Assembly: GCF_001949145.1 (NCBI RefSeq)
Contig: NW_019091558.1
Location: 214,286-278,285 of the forward strand
Direction: 5' to 3'
Length of the DNA: 64,000 bases
Source of the DNA: Acanthaster planci
Lineage: Eukaryota > Echinodermata > Asteroidea > Valvatida > Acanthasteridae
Positions 1 to 10,700 of the stretch are shown piece after piece; within the stretch, counting starts at the first letter, position 1; each line of letters begins with the position of its first letter. The notes below the pieces were generated by a model. The model ran no database searches and had not been told where the DNA came from. It saw only the letters and a list, made by a program, of their open reading frames with translations. The position numbers were made by a program, and so were the translations under genes.

Positions 1-320
1 TTGGTGTTCCCATGCAGATCAAAAAAACCCATGGTGTTCCCATGCTGATCATAAAAGCCCCATGGTGTTTCCATGCTGATCATAAAAACCCCATGGTGTT
101 CCCATGCTGATTATAAAAACCCCATGGTGTTTCCATGCTGATTATAAAACTTCACGGTGTTCCCATGCTGATCATAAAAGCCTCATGGTGTTCCCATGGT
201 GTCCACAAAATGTCCCATGGTGATCACTTCAACCAACATTATTTTTTTTGCCAGTCCCATGGTGTACACATGGGGTCCCATGGGCAGCCCATGGGATCTG
301 CATGGGACATTTTTGTAAGG
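1..320. repeat. 31-bp tandem minisatellite, cut by the window edge
   Basis: About seven copies of a 31-bp unit run from base 1 to about 210. Each contains CCCATGCTGATCATAAAA followed by CCCCATGGTGTT, with substitutions such as GATTAT for GATCAT. The array probably continues to the left of the window. From about 213 to 310 it decays into irregular CCCATGGT/CCCATGGG motifs. An open frame crosses it, but the peptide only echoes the repeat period, so I do not call a gene. Confidence 0.85.
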
Positions 321-499
321 GTCCTGCGGCCTAAAAAGTCATGGAATTTTTTTTTCAATTTCTGGACCTGGAAAAGTCACGGAATTGACCAAACACTATG
401 ATGTCATCCTTTTTCTTGACATTTTCTATAAGCTGTTCAAAAGGGCTGGGCATTGCACACCTTGAAAGGCTTGCATGTCCACCTGTGCAGTTGGATTCT

Positions 500-835
500 T
501 GCTACAAATGTTCATTTGTTGCTGGTGTCTTCATCCAGAACAACTTGCTAGTGTCCAGACGCTAAATCAAGGGTATAGAACCATGGTACCCATCTCACTG
601 CCTCAAATTTTTCTGAATTACACTTCCTGTGGTCAGTGCAAAAGTATTTCATACCATCCTTGTCCACAAGGACAACAATTGCTGCCCAGGGACTATCAGA
701 GGGTTCTGTTATTCTCCTCTCCTCCAGGCCGAGTATTTGTTCCTGTATCTCCTGCTGATGCAGGTACAAATGATACCTCACCCCTTCTTTTATTGGCTCA
801 GCATCACCAGAGTTTATGTGATGCTTCCAAGTATT
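500..835 (-). pseudogene. Ty3/Gypsy reverse transcriptase fragment
   Basis: On the minus strand the frame reads the start of a Gypsy RT domain: GDAEPIKEGVRYHLYLHQQE, then EPSDSPWA, VVLVDKDGMKYFC and finally FYTLDLASG. These correspond to the conserved block before RT motif 1, the SPW(A) block and the motif A region of Ty3/Gypsy RT. About 20 residues usually found between the CxDYRKLN-like block and the motif A block are missing, so there is an internal deletion. A TAG follows LDLASGH, with family-like sequence (QVVLDED) beyond it. No LTR, gag or integrase is visible nearby. It is a dead fragment of the pol gene. Confidence 0.75.
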
Positions 836-879
836 TTTGTGACAAATTATGACAAATAGTGAACAAATAGATTTCACTT

Positions 880-1580
880 AAAGTTTACATGTATCTGGTT
901 AATTATTGACTGCTTGCAATCATCAGCTGAGCCATTGCTGGTTTCAAATTAACATATCTGCATAGTGTACGGTATGTTCTGTTTCCAGAAATTAGGTGCT
1001 TAAAAGCTGTTTGAAATATGGTGTGATTCATCATTGGTGTTGTGTGAAAATATAATCATTTGACAAGCTTATCATGCAGCTAAGCTGGCTAAAACATAAA
1101 TTAGCAGATGTAGTACTATTACACTTCAGACCTGGGTAAATGTTTTTTTCATGTACATGTATCTATATTTGTTAGGACCTTTTCAGTAATTGTCAAATTG
1201 TTTTTGTTTTGTAAAAGTTTCACTTGCGACAGATTTGGCGTGTTATAAATTCTCATTATTATTATTATTGGTTAGAATCATTTCATCATATATTGCACAT
1301 ATGGATAACAATTTTTAAAAAAATGAATATGTAGAAAGTAAACTTTGAATTTCAAAATTTACTTTTGAGCACTATGCTTAATTACTTTTATTCTTTTACT
1401 CATGACAATTCTGAGGTCTAGATTTGTATCAGATTTTACATGCGTAGCTGTCAACAAGAGCACAGGAAGTGTTCTCCTAGACATGCCTAGTAAAGCTTGC
1501 ATTTACAGTTCAATATGTGTGCTGTAAAACATACTTATTCTCCGACTATATGTGCACAAACCACACAGTGACACCATGTT
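880..1580. other. AT-rich stretch with no gene seen
   Basis: No open frame with recognisable protein similarity, no RNA gene and no clear repeat boundary. It contains poly-T and (ATT)n runs around 1254-1270. Confidence 0.5.
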
Positions 1581-1584
1581 TTGG

Positions 1585-1830
1585 TTTTTGGCAAAGATTT
1601 CGAGTGGCAGGTTTATTTGTTTTTGCCGATTTCAAAGCCACTTTCTGTTGCCACCCTTGGCAAAAATTCTGGAAGATTTTTCTGGCACACTTGCCACACT
1701 TGGCAGAAACTCAGGCACACTTTGCCAAAGAGATACTTGCCGCACTGGCAGAAAAAGGCAAGGTTGTTAACAGAAAAACTTGGCATAACAGGTTGGGATT
1801 CCTTGGCACACTTGCAATGCAGACAAACCC
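1585..1830. repeat. cluster of TGGCA / TGCCA motifs
   Basis: About eleven TGGCA or TGCCA pentamers lie within about 240 bp, many as CTTGGCA or ACTTGCCACACTTGGCAG. Chance would give less than one. It may be a decayed short tandem repeat; the motif is also the half-site of NFI-type factors. Overlapping open frames here are a by-product of the repeat and are not called. Confidence 0.4.
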
Positions 1831-1983
1831 CACCAGAACCAGTAGGTGCTTGTCCTAAAATTAATTGTCATGTGATTCTATTTAGCATTTAGAAATTAAG
1901 AAAATCTTACATAAAGCACGCTGTTTTTTCCACCGCTTGAACATGCGGTTGGAATAAGCCCCACCAGAACAAGAGGGTGCTTG
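1827..1983. repeat. pair of 25-bp direct repeats
   Basis: CCCCACCAGAACCAGTAGGT at about 1828 and CCCCACCAGAACAAGAGGGT at 1959, both followed by GCTTG, are nearly identical and 131 bp apart. They lie just beyond the 3' end of the minus-strand Ngaro coding region, where such elements carry split direct repeats. That they are its terminal repeats is inference. Confidence 0.4.
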
Positions 1984-2276
1984 GTGTAGTGTTTTAGAAA
2001 AACAAAAATGAAACATTACTAACAACTAACTTTACATTATAATCACTGCGAGATAAGTTGCATACATTTTTTATTTGTTTACTTCGGAAACTGCGTGTTG
2101 CTTCCCGGTAGTTCCTGCCAGACGCGCAATGCACGCCCCACTGGGACTACTGCCCAAACACCCGAGCCATCCTTTCTTATACCACCTGAGCAAACAAACA
2201 CGTTAACAATGCCACCCATTAGGCCCACATCCCGGTAAATGATTCTATTTGTCAAAGGCAGTAATTATTTAGTCCT

Positions 2277-2790
2277 TTAAGTTGGCTCTAAAATATTTGT
2301 TGCCCATGTCAGGTAAGTGGATGCCATCATAACAATACAATGTGAACTCCGGCCATCGGAACTGAGGGTGGTGTAGCACTGACACTCCCAGTCGATGACC
2401 CAGTGAACATGCCTACCTATTGATCGTGTGGTGCCTCCTTTCCATTTTTGATGGATTAGTAGACCCAAAGTAACAGGTGTGCTGTAAAATATCTGACAAA
2501 ACAAACTGTGCCTCTGGGTAAGTGTCAAGACTCTCTCGCATGAAAAAAGTGCTAGCCTTTGTCGGAAACAGAAGAAATTGGTCTCGACCAACTCGTTAGT
2601 GCCTAAGTGGACGATTAGCATGGCCAGACGAGGCCATCTTGCTGCGAGTTCTGCCACTAATTTTGTTGCATCACCATATTTTGCTCCACCCAGGCCATTC
2701 CAGCGGACGTCTTGCCTAGTCCAGAGTGTGGTCTCTGCTCATATTACGATGGAATCCCCAAGTATCCCCTGTGAACAAAGGGGAGAGGAA
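2277..2790 (-). pseudogene. Ngaro SGNH (GDSL-like) hydrolase ORF
   Basis: Two minus-strand frames together show the SGNH family blocks in order. ILGDSIV at about 2745-2765 carries the nucleophile serine (block I). NGLGGAKYGD matches the block II glycine region. LIVHLGTNEL at about 2589-2618 is block III. YDGIHLPDMGNKYF, with DGIH at 2318-2329, carries the Asp and His of block V, and the frame ends in TAA shortly after. So the serine, Asn (block III), Asp and His positions all survive. One in-frame TGA at 2739-2741 and one frameshift between blocks III and V break it. Hydrolases of this family act on esters; their role in the retrotransposon is not established. The start is not resolved. Confidence 0.8.
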
Positions 2791-2959
2791 CAAGGAATGT
2801 TCCGGTGCCGTTGTTGCTGTTAAATATTAGTATTACTTTCAGTAGTTTATATATTTGTATATTGTTATTTATCTTTATTTATTCTTGATTATATAATCCA
2901 AGAAATGGACAGTTCCATATGCTATGAATTCAAGACAAGCAATTGTCTCTGTCTGATTA

Positions 2960-3869
2960 CACGTTGAGAAAATGATTCGATACCAGCGGGCGAATATAAC
3001 GCTGAGTGGCCTCTGAATGCCAGCAGCCCATTGTCTTGATCTGTTCCAGGGGAAATCCAACGCGAATGCGGTTAAGACCACTCCGATGCTGAAGGAGTGG
3101 GAACGAAAGTGGGTGTCTGCGAGCCCCCCCCCCAAAAAAAAATTTGTTGCAAAGTGACATTAAATTGATACTGTGTCAGTGACTCACCCCCGAAGTGGCA
3201 GAAGAAAGTGCCAAGCGACGTGTGGGGAATCCATGAGAAGTTTGTCAGTGCACAGACCAGGCAGACACTTTCATGAACTGAGCACACCAAGCAAATGATT
3301 TGAGGAGGGCCAGTTTGATTAGCTTTTGTGTGCTGATAGGAAATAAACATTGCTGCATTGTCATCGTCTGCATCCTGAATATGTACGCCAGACACATGGA
3401 GGAGTGATTGTTGGATGTGAGACTTGGCAACTGCAGCAAACTCGCTTATGTGCATAAACCCAATGAATGCGCATAACATGGCAACCCGAAAAAGCGCAGC
3501 TTCATAGCTTGTGTGACACACCTGCGGGAGTGTGTTAATGATATAGGTCAATACCGATAAGAACCATCGTTCATCGCCACCCGGTTTTTCCCAGTGACAA
3601 CCTGTCGATAATTTCGCCACCAGAAAATCCCATGTGTTGGGCCAACCTTGAAGCTTATGAAAATAGCCCACCGCCGATACATAAGTAGCTATAGTTGACG
3701 CGGCAAGACGCTGGAGCGAAAGCCATGCTATAAACTGGCGAACATCATTACTGGAAGCATGTCTAGTTTCATTAGGTCGTTGGCCCATAAATGAACAAAA
3801 CGCACGCCAACCCGTCTGGTATGTTTTGTGCATGTTCGCCGTTGAGGCAGCCACCAATAACCGGTGCAT
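2960..3869 (-). pseudogene. Ngaro tyrosine recombinase (YR)
   Basis: The N-terminal half shows the core-binding region (TYQTGWRAFCSFMG, LAASTIATYVSAVGYFHKL). The catalytic half follows, with AFIGFMHISEF where the family has GFLRISEF. The box A arginine is thus histidine (CAC, one CpG transition from CGC). After a frameshift around the C8-A9 homopolymer at 3125-3140 come SHSFSIG, where the HxxR arginine is serine, then GCWHSEA and RYIRP, which keeps a tyrosine in the expected place. In live elements this enzyme joins the circular cDNA into the genome. Two catalytic arginines are lost, so it is dead. Confidence 0.8.
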
Positions 3870-3889
3870 TTCACCTTCTATTGCACCCG

Positions 3890-5402
3890 GAGGAGGTCAG
3901 GGACTGGCGTCATTGCTATGTCTGCCTGTTGGGCCGAGGCCCGGAAGTGATGCACCTGGAAATGTGAGAGGGAATCGGCAATTTCATTTAGTACCCCTAG
4001 GATGTGCACGGCCTTAAATGTGATATTGAACAGCAGACACTGAAACACAAAAGGTCACACTAAATGCATGATCTGGTCGTAAGTAGATGACTGTTTGTTG
4101 ATGATGTGCACTACTGCTTCATTGTCTGTGCGGAAAAGCACTTTGCGCTGAGCTAACCGGGAACCCCAACAATGCACTGCAATCACTAGTGGATAAAACT
4201 CGCAGTATGCTATCCACAGGGATAGCGCCATAAACTCAGGGGACCAACGCCCGTGAAACCATCAACCGCTGAAGTACCCACCAAACCCAATGCTTGCAGC
4301 AGCATCTGTAAATAAATCTAAAGTGTCATTGTTGCACCAGTTCTTATCTCGGAATGGGGAAACCCTGTTGAAGTGCTCAAGGAAGGTTAACCACATACGT
4401 AAGTCAAGTTTCGCGCCATGAGATAGGTGGACTTTGTGATGGGGCTTCCGCAGCCTGCGGGACATACCAATCAACTGACGAGTAAATGCTCGTCCAGGCG
4501 CAATTGCGCGGCATACAAAATTAAGGGAACCTACCATGGACTGGATTTCTTTCAGGGACAGTTTATGCTTACCCAAAAACGACTTAATCTCCTCCCGTAT
4601 GGCAAGCATTTGTTGTGTGGTACTCGGATTTCGTGCTTAACCGTATCGATCTCCAGACCGAGATAAGTAATCACCTGGGTAGGGCCCTTGGTCTTTTCTG
4701 TGGTGAGTGGCATTCGCAACTGGGCACACATGTCCTTGAAGGTATTAAGCAGTACTTGGCAGTAGTGCTTGGGCTTCCCAATAAACAAGAAAATCGTCTA
4801 AATAATGGGTGACAGTTTGAGTGTTCGAAAGTTGCTTTAAGTGAAATTCCAGAAAGGTGCAAAATGCCTCAAAAAGCCTGCAAGACACCGAACATCCCAT
4901 GGGTAAGCACTTATCATAATAAAACTGATTATGAAACTTGAAACTTGAAGCCAAGCAATTCAGAAGGGGCAACGGGAAGCAACCGAAAAGCCGACTTAAT
5001 GTCCGTTTTTGCCAGCCATGTTGCTAAATCTGCGAACATCGCGAAATCGACAGCCGTATCAAATGATACATAATGAACTACACACTCTTCCTTATTAATA
5101 ATGTCATGCATGAACTCACCTTGTGGATAGGAGAGGTGGTGAATAAGGTGAAACGAGCCCTGTCGTTGCTCTTGCATGAGACCAATAGGTGAACACTGAA
5201 GATTTGGAAGCGGCTGGTCCGAGAAGGGTCCTGCAATCCTGCCTAATGCAATTTCATCGCGTAATTTATGGAGGACGATTTCCGGCCTATCCGTTGCGGA
5301 CTTAAGACAATTAGCATCTTTATGTACCCTCGGACCATGATAGCTCAGCGAGAAACCGTTATATAGCAAATTAGCTGCCGATTTATCTGCATAACCCGAC
5401 AA
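3890..5402 (-). pseudogene. Ngaro reverse transcriptase-RNase H
   Basis: The minus-strand frame opens with WLSGYADKSAANLLYNGFSL and LHKLRDEIALGRIAGPF, then LIHHLSYPQG. RT motif A follows (KTDIKSAFRLLPV, first catalytic Asp), then CLPMGCSVSCRLFEAFCTFL, HYLDDFL (catalytic Asp pair, YLDD codons at 4793-4804) and the thumb (TYLGLEIDT). RNase H follows with LFTDAAASIGFGGYF, EFYPLVIAVHCWG, RTDNEAVVHIINKQSS and HILGVLNEIADSLSHFQ. Several frames are needed, and there are in-frame TGA codons, one in LV*PFVF where relatives have Arg, which fits CGA to TGA decay. Catalytic residues remain but the frame does not. Confidence 0.85.
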
Positions 5403-5424
5403 CCATTGCTTGAAGACTACGATA

Positions 5425-6209
5425 TTATTGGGTGTTGGGGGGACGAAAAGTGGTATTTCTGTCCCCTTTAGCAGTACCCGCCGATTGGCGGTTGTTATTG
5501 GTCACATTGTGCGTGTATGGCCTTCTTACTGTACTGGGTAAAGCTGGCCGAGCCGCCTGCTGTGCGCCCAACGGTGTCTTTGTGAAGCACGTATACACAT
5601 GTGTTGCACAACCTGGACCAGTCGGCTGGTGCGCGGGGCCAGGGGTGCCTGGAAATGCAGGCCCGAGCCCCAAGCCTACTCTGCAATCGGATGCCCCGTG
5701 TCCAGAACGACCACAGCGAGTGGAGCTATGGGCGTACCGTCACAAGGCCCACCAGCAACCCGTTGGGGAGTTGAAGGGAAAACAGACATGTTTATTGTAT
5801 TGTTGGGTCCGAGCGACTGCCACTGGGGCTGGAGCAGAAGATAAAGTACCAACGGCTGTAACAGTAACCCACAGCTCCATGTCGATGGTAGCCCAAGAAC
5901 AAGAAGGGTTTACTTCCATACACAAACAGAACTGTTGCACCAGCCTAGGCGGGGGAATTGCGCGGCAGCAGTGCAGATAATCTCAGTATACTTCAATAAA
6001 TCGAATGTGTGGCTGAGATGACCCACAGCGTAAATGGCCATAAACACATGAAAGGCACTGAGCCATTTATCAACGGAATCAATTATACGCAGGTGCATCA
6101 TCACTGGCTTAAAAACTACATGGCCTTGTTCGACAGCTAAGGTCAGCTCAGAACCATGTCCGGCGGACTCCAGCACTTTAGGCACCAAGTCAAAATAGAA
6201 ACGGTTCAT
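5425..6209 (-). pseudogene. Ngaro gag-like ORF1, C-terminal part with zinc finger
   Basis: From 6209 downwards the frame shows the Ngaro ORF1 core: SVDKWLSAFHVFMAIYAVG, then LLKYTEIICTAAAQFPRLGW. After a frameshift comes a Cys/His cluster: CFPFNSPTGCW, RYAHSSTRCGRSGHGASDC, with a TGA where one Cys is expected. This resembles the CCCH/knuckle region of Ngaro ORF1. The reading then leads into the RT ORF at about 5402. The product would bind RNA and package it. It is disrupted by at least two frameshifts and stops. Confidence 0.65.
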
Positions 6210-6229
6210 GAAGTGGGAAACGATACATA

Positions 6230-6985
6230 AACGATAAGCTCCTTACCCGCTTCAGAGTAAAGTGCGCAACGATAGGGAGTCACTAGCTAAATGGCTTGTG
6301 GTTTGATGAACGCCACTCCTGGGTGATGTTTTCTAACAATAGAGAGCTTTAAGGATTACACTCCATTGTGGCTGGTGATTGAGTCATTAGAGCTGTTTAT
6401 CAACAGCTGGGACCCCAGCCCATTGATATGTGAACAATTTAGGGGGGATGGGGATGGGTTTATACTACCGTTTACATGGATAAGGATTTTTTCCTTCAGT
6501 TTCTTATTTCACTTTTTAGATTGATTTTGAAGTCCTGTGATTGTTGCATCTATAATGTTCTCCATTTAGTTTATTGTCTAATCCAATTATTGACAAATCT
6601 GTGATGTGGAAATTACTGCCTGACAGTGCTAGATTTTGGGAAAGAAAACTACAGATCTTAATTCAGTGACACGAGACTTAGTGATGCACATAGGCCTGTT
6701 GACTCTGATGGAGGTAGTCTTTTGTTAAGAGATTAATTGCTTCCCCTTCTGAATAAGCTGTGCTAAGCCTGTGGATGAACTGGCCCAATTTACACAACAA
6801 AGCCGATGCACAATAACCATTCATGGTAAGCTGGGAATCAGGGCTTTTGTACCAAGATGGGGGAAATGGTGGTATGCATCAAAGAGGTTGCTGCATAACC
6901 AACTCCTTTTCGGGAAACGCTCTCTTGCAATCATTGCCCACTTGCAGTTGAAACGGGCAATGGTTTGAAAGGGGATTAAGGGCAA
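6230..6985. other. about 750 bp of unrecognised DNA between the two gag pieces
   Basis: The N- and C-terminal parts of the Ngaro ORF1 are separated by this stretch, which shows no gag similarity on either strand. A short plus-strand open frame (6771-6968) has no recognisable features. It may be a later insertion, or gag sequence decayed beyond recognition. I see no terminal inverted repeats or target duplication. Confidence 0.4.
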
Positions 6986-7386
6986 TCATTTCCTGCTTGG
7001 TGAACCGTTTCTATTTTGACTCGGCGCCTTAGCAGCGTTCTCACAATATAGCAACGCCATGTCCACATATTTCCCGTTCCAAATCTTCTCTTTGGTTGAC
7101 TGCGGAACGTGAATTTTTTTGCTTCCAGCAAAACCTGCGCTGAGACTCCCTGCCTGTCCGCTCGTCACTGGGGCGGGGCACAAGGCCGCACCGGTATCCT
7201 CCACCATTGATGTGCCAACTGATGTGGTGGCCTGATCCGCTTCCACCGTAGTGGTGAAGGCACTCGTTGGCACTGACCTGGACTCAGCAGCTGAGGACTT
7301 GCGGGGCCGACCGTGGGGGCGACGGGGGCATACATTGTAGGCGACCATTGGGCCCGGCGCTTCCGCTGCTGTTTCTGTCGGGGCAT
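6986..7386 (-). pseudogene. Ngaro gag-like ORF1, N-terminal part
   Basis: An ATG at 7386 (minus) opens a basic stretch MPRQKQQRKRRA. After a frameshift come a GRPRKSS motif, a low-complexity Ser/Thr/Ala region and VPQSTKEKIWNGKYVDMALL, the conserved block of Ngaro ORF1 just upstream of its core. The frame ends at 6986. It is the 5' end of the element's first ORF, now separated from its C-terminal half. Confidence 0.6.
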
Positions 7387-7473
7387 ACTGCACTCGTCCG
7401 TGTACAAGGAAACCAATCCCAGGAAACCAATCCACAAGCCAACGCCTGTAAATTCCAGTTGTAACTTACTGCT

Positions 7474-7648
7474 ACCGAAACAGCTCGCTGATGGGGGAAA
7501 AGCCATCGTAAAATTCAGCAATCCATAGGGTTGCCTCTTCCATGTGTAAAGGAAATGTCAGACTCAGATCCAGGGAACCACCCCCTTGGATAAAACGACT
7601 GAAACAGCTCGGTGGTAAAGAACAACCGTCGTAAAAAAAGCCGCAATC
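7474..7648. repeat. two direct repeats of about 50 bp near the Ngaro 5' end
   Basis: Two segments about 124 bp apart share GAAACAGCTCG exactly (7477-7487 and 7601-7611) and continue with similar sequence (GCCATCGTAAAATTCAGCAATC versus CCGTCGTAAAAAAAGCCGCA with gaps). They lie just upstream of the ORF1 start. They may be part of the element's terminal repeat or untranslated leader. Confidence 0.45.
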
Positions 7649-7782
7649 AAACCAGCAGAGTTTTAATTTGTGTGTTGCTGCCTCGAAAATCTAAGCTGAA
7701 GTGGCCCATTTTTAGTGGCAAACTTGCTATACATAAACGCATTTCCAAATTTTGAAACAACAGATCTGAATCTTATACAAAT

Positions 7783-10700
7783 CTTCCTAAGCCCTATATT
7801 TCCAAAAATAAAGGTCCCAGCAGGTTGAAACTTTGCTGATATCTGGAAGGGAATGTGTGATAGACAAAAGTTTACCTCATGGAATGATGACGTCATCAGT
7901 TGAAAGGTCACATGACATAAAATGCACCATTTAAAGCCCTATATCCTCTGGAAGTACATGTACCAGCAAGTGGAACTTCGCAGATATCTGGAAGGGGATG
8001 TGTGATAGAGGAAAATGTACCTCATGGAATGATGACGTCATCACTTGACAAGTCACGTGACATGAAAGGTGCATCTTTTAAAGCCCTATATCTCCAAAAG
8101 AACATGTCCCAGCGGGTTGAAACTTTGCATATATGCAACCATGACGATGGCATTTTCATTGACAAGCTCAGAAATGCAAAAAAGCCGTATATTCTGTTGC
8201 AAACAGACATAGAAGCTCTTGTTTTTTTCTTTTTCTTCTTGGCTTTTGACAAGTTGCGAAAAAGGCATTATTTCTGTGTTTTGTTTTTTGTTTTTGCTTT
8301 TTCACAAGCTGCAAAAAAGGCATTCGTTTTGTTCTTTTTTTGGGGGGGGGGCTTTTTTTGCAATTTTGAGAAAAAGGCATTACTCCTAGCTGTTCTTTTA
8401 GTTTTTTTGTCTTCTTTCTTCTCCCTCCTCTGACCAAAAGCCCATTTGTTTTGTGCACGTTTCTTCTACCATCAACTTTGGTCCTTTTGTAACTTCGGAT
8501 CTTCATTAAACTTACATCAATGAAGTTCAAAGATGTGCATAGAACAATGACGTCATGGTGACATCATCCAGTGACTTTTCATTGATTTTTAAACATTTAT
8601 TTCAGCTTTGTACACGTTTTAAGGCCCGATTTTTTGTCACTTAGAGATTTTCAGTCATCCTTAAAGTTACACAAAGGAAGACCTGGAAGCAAAGATATTA
8701 CTAAAATAATTATGACATGATGATGGCACCAAGTGATTTATTATTTAATTGTGAATATTTAATTGTTATGTTGTAAAAATCCATATAAAATCAACTGTGG
8801 CCTCCTGCAAAATTCTGTTTGCAGCAAGTGTCAGAGTAAAATTAGGTCTTCGATTAATCTCGTTTGGGCAAATCACGTGACCCTTCCTTCCGGTTGAAGC
8901 CAGAAGTAGGCTTAAAAGTGGTAATAGGTATCAAGTTGTTCTCAATGGTGTTAGTCTGTTAGGGTATAGCATTCTTCAAATCATCTACTGATGACATCAC
9001 GTAATTGTCAAGCGCCCTCTAGTGACAGGGTCAACATTCTGAAAAATGAATTTTGAGTAGATGTCTGTGGCGAAGTATGTCCGAATCGCCTGAAAATTGA
9101 TGTTGACAATGATCTTAACCCAGTTAACATGTGTGAAATTTGGGGCCAACGATGTCATCAGATCGGAGGTTTTATAAAAAGTTTTTTTTTTTTTTCAAAA
9201 TTTGGTGAAAAATCAACCTTAACAGATATAAGCATGAATTGTTCATTAGATGATAGCTAAAACATTAAAGTCAACTGCATTAAAAGTGCATAAGTGGTGT
9301 ACTTCATCGCACAGATGAAGCGCCGACGACGAAACCCCCCCTTACAATATTTGCGAACTCGAAAATCCCTTTCACGTACTGTGGATTGGCTACTGTTTGC
9401 CTGTAATGTGTGGCCGGCAGTGCACAGTGCATAGCAAAATGCTGACCATGTGCTGCTGAGAGCAGATCGCATTGTATGGAATGCCAAACTGGACAAATGT
9501 TTAAAATCTCTAATCTGTGATCTTTCCGTGCAACAATAATGTTTTGTATTGTATTTTGTATTGTACATGTTTGATTGGGTTGAAACCTTCCTGATAGTTA
9601 GGAAGGGAAGGTTTATAAAAGGAGGTTGACCTCAGGTGATGACATTATCATCAGCAAATGAGTCACGTGACATTTAAGTTTTATCCTTTAAAGTACTATA
9701 TCTCCTGAAGTATATGTCCAATTGGGTTCAAACCTTGCGTATATTTTAAAGGGAAGTGATTCACACGATTATTGACCTCTTGATGATGACGTCATCAGGT
9801 GACAAGTCATGTGACTTTAAAGGTGCATCATTTAAAATTCCATATTTCATGAAGTAAATGTCCAATTGGGTTCAAACATCACTGATATCTTGGACAGGAA
9901 GTGATTTAGATGATTATTGGTCTCATTTGATGTTGACGTCACCAGGTGACAAGTCCTGTGACCTTAAAAATTTAGCCCTCTATCTCCCAAAGTGCACTTC
10001 CCATTGATTTGAAACTTTGCAGATATCAAGGAAAGGAAGTGTTCTGGACGAAAATTTACCTGATGTGATGATGATGTAAAATGAGGAGTCAAATTAAATT
10101 TGAAAATTTAAAACAAGTTATTTCCTGTAGTGCATGCCTGATTGGGTTGAAACATTGGACCCAAATGGTCATGATGAAATGATTACACCATCAGGTTTGT
10201 GCAGTAGATTGGTTATTCAAATTAATAAAGGAATGCAAAAAAGCCCTCTGTTCTGTTGGCTAACAGACAGATGAGCTCTAGTTTTCTTCTTCCTCTTCTT
10301 CTTCTGCTGACCCAAACCCCCTTTGTTTTGTACATGTTTCTCCCACCACTGACTTTAGTCCCTTAGCAACTTTGGATCTTTATTGAACGTACATCAATGA
10401 ATGACCCTTGTCTAAAGATGTGCATAGAACAATGACATCATGATGACATCATCAAGCGATTTATTATTGATGTTTAATATTTATTTCAGCCCACTGGCTT
10501 TGTACACGTTTTCATGACGCTATTTTGGTGATTTGGCGATCTTCAATTGTAACCAAAGTTACAGCCAATAAAGACCCTGATACAAAAATATAAGTGCAAA
10601 TTTATGATGACTTTATCATGTGATTTTTTATTGATTTGGGAATATTTAATTTTTCCCCCTAGGTTTTTGTACACGTTTTTCAACAGCCAGACTTCAGATC

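Larger units (their letters stand above)
2250..7650 (-). mobile_element. decayed Ngaro-type tyrosine-recombinase retrotransposon
   Basis: Read on the minus strand from high to low coordinates the element has a gag-like ORF1 (7386 to about 5425), an RT-RNase H region (5402 to about 3890), a tyrosine recombinase (3869 to about 2960) and an SGNH hydrolase (about 2790 to 2277). A recombinase instead of an integrase, the RT style (LIHHLSYP, CLPMGCS, HYLDDFL) and the hydrolase are hallmarks of the Ngaro branch of DIRS-order elements. Every coding part has stops or frameshifts, so it is not autonomous. Outer borders are not resolved; short direct repeats at 1827-1983 and 7474-7648 may mark the ends. 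Confidence 0.85.

Noticed and set aside
1-320. CRISPR-like direct repeats
   Set aside because: The 31-bp units are contiguous with no unique spacers, and the window is animal DNA.
1-401. Open frame of 88 codons through the minisatellite
   Set aside because: The peptide simply repeats the 31-bp period and has no domain.
8002-8530. Overlapping frames on both strands in the T-rich part of module B
   Set aside because: Homopolymer-driven low complexity; module B elsewhere has no matching frame.
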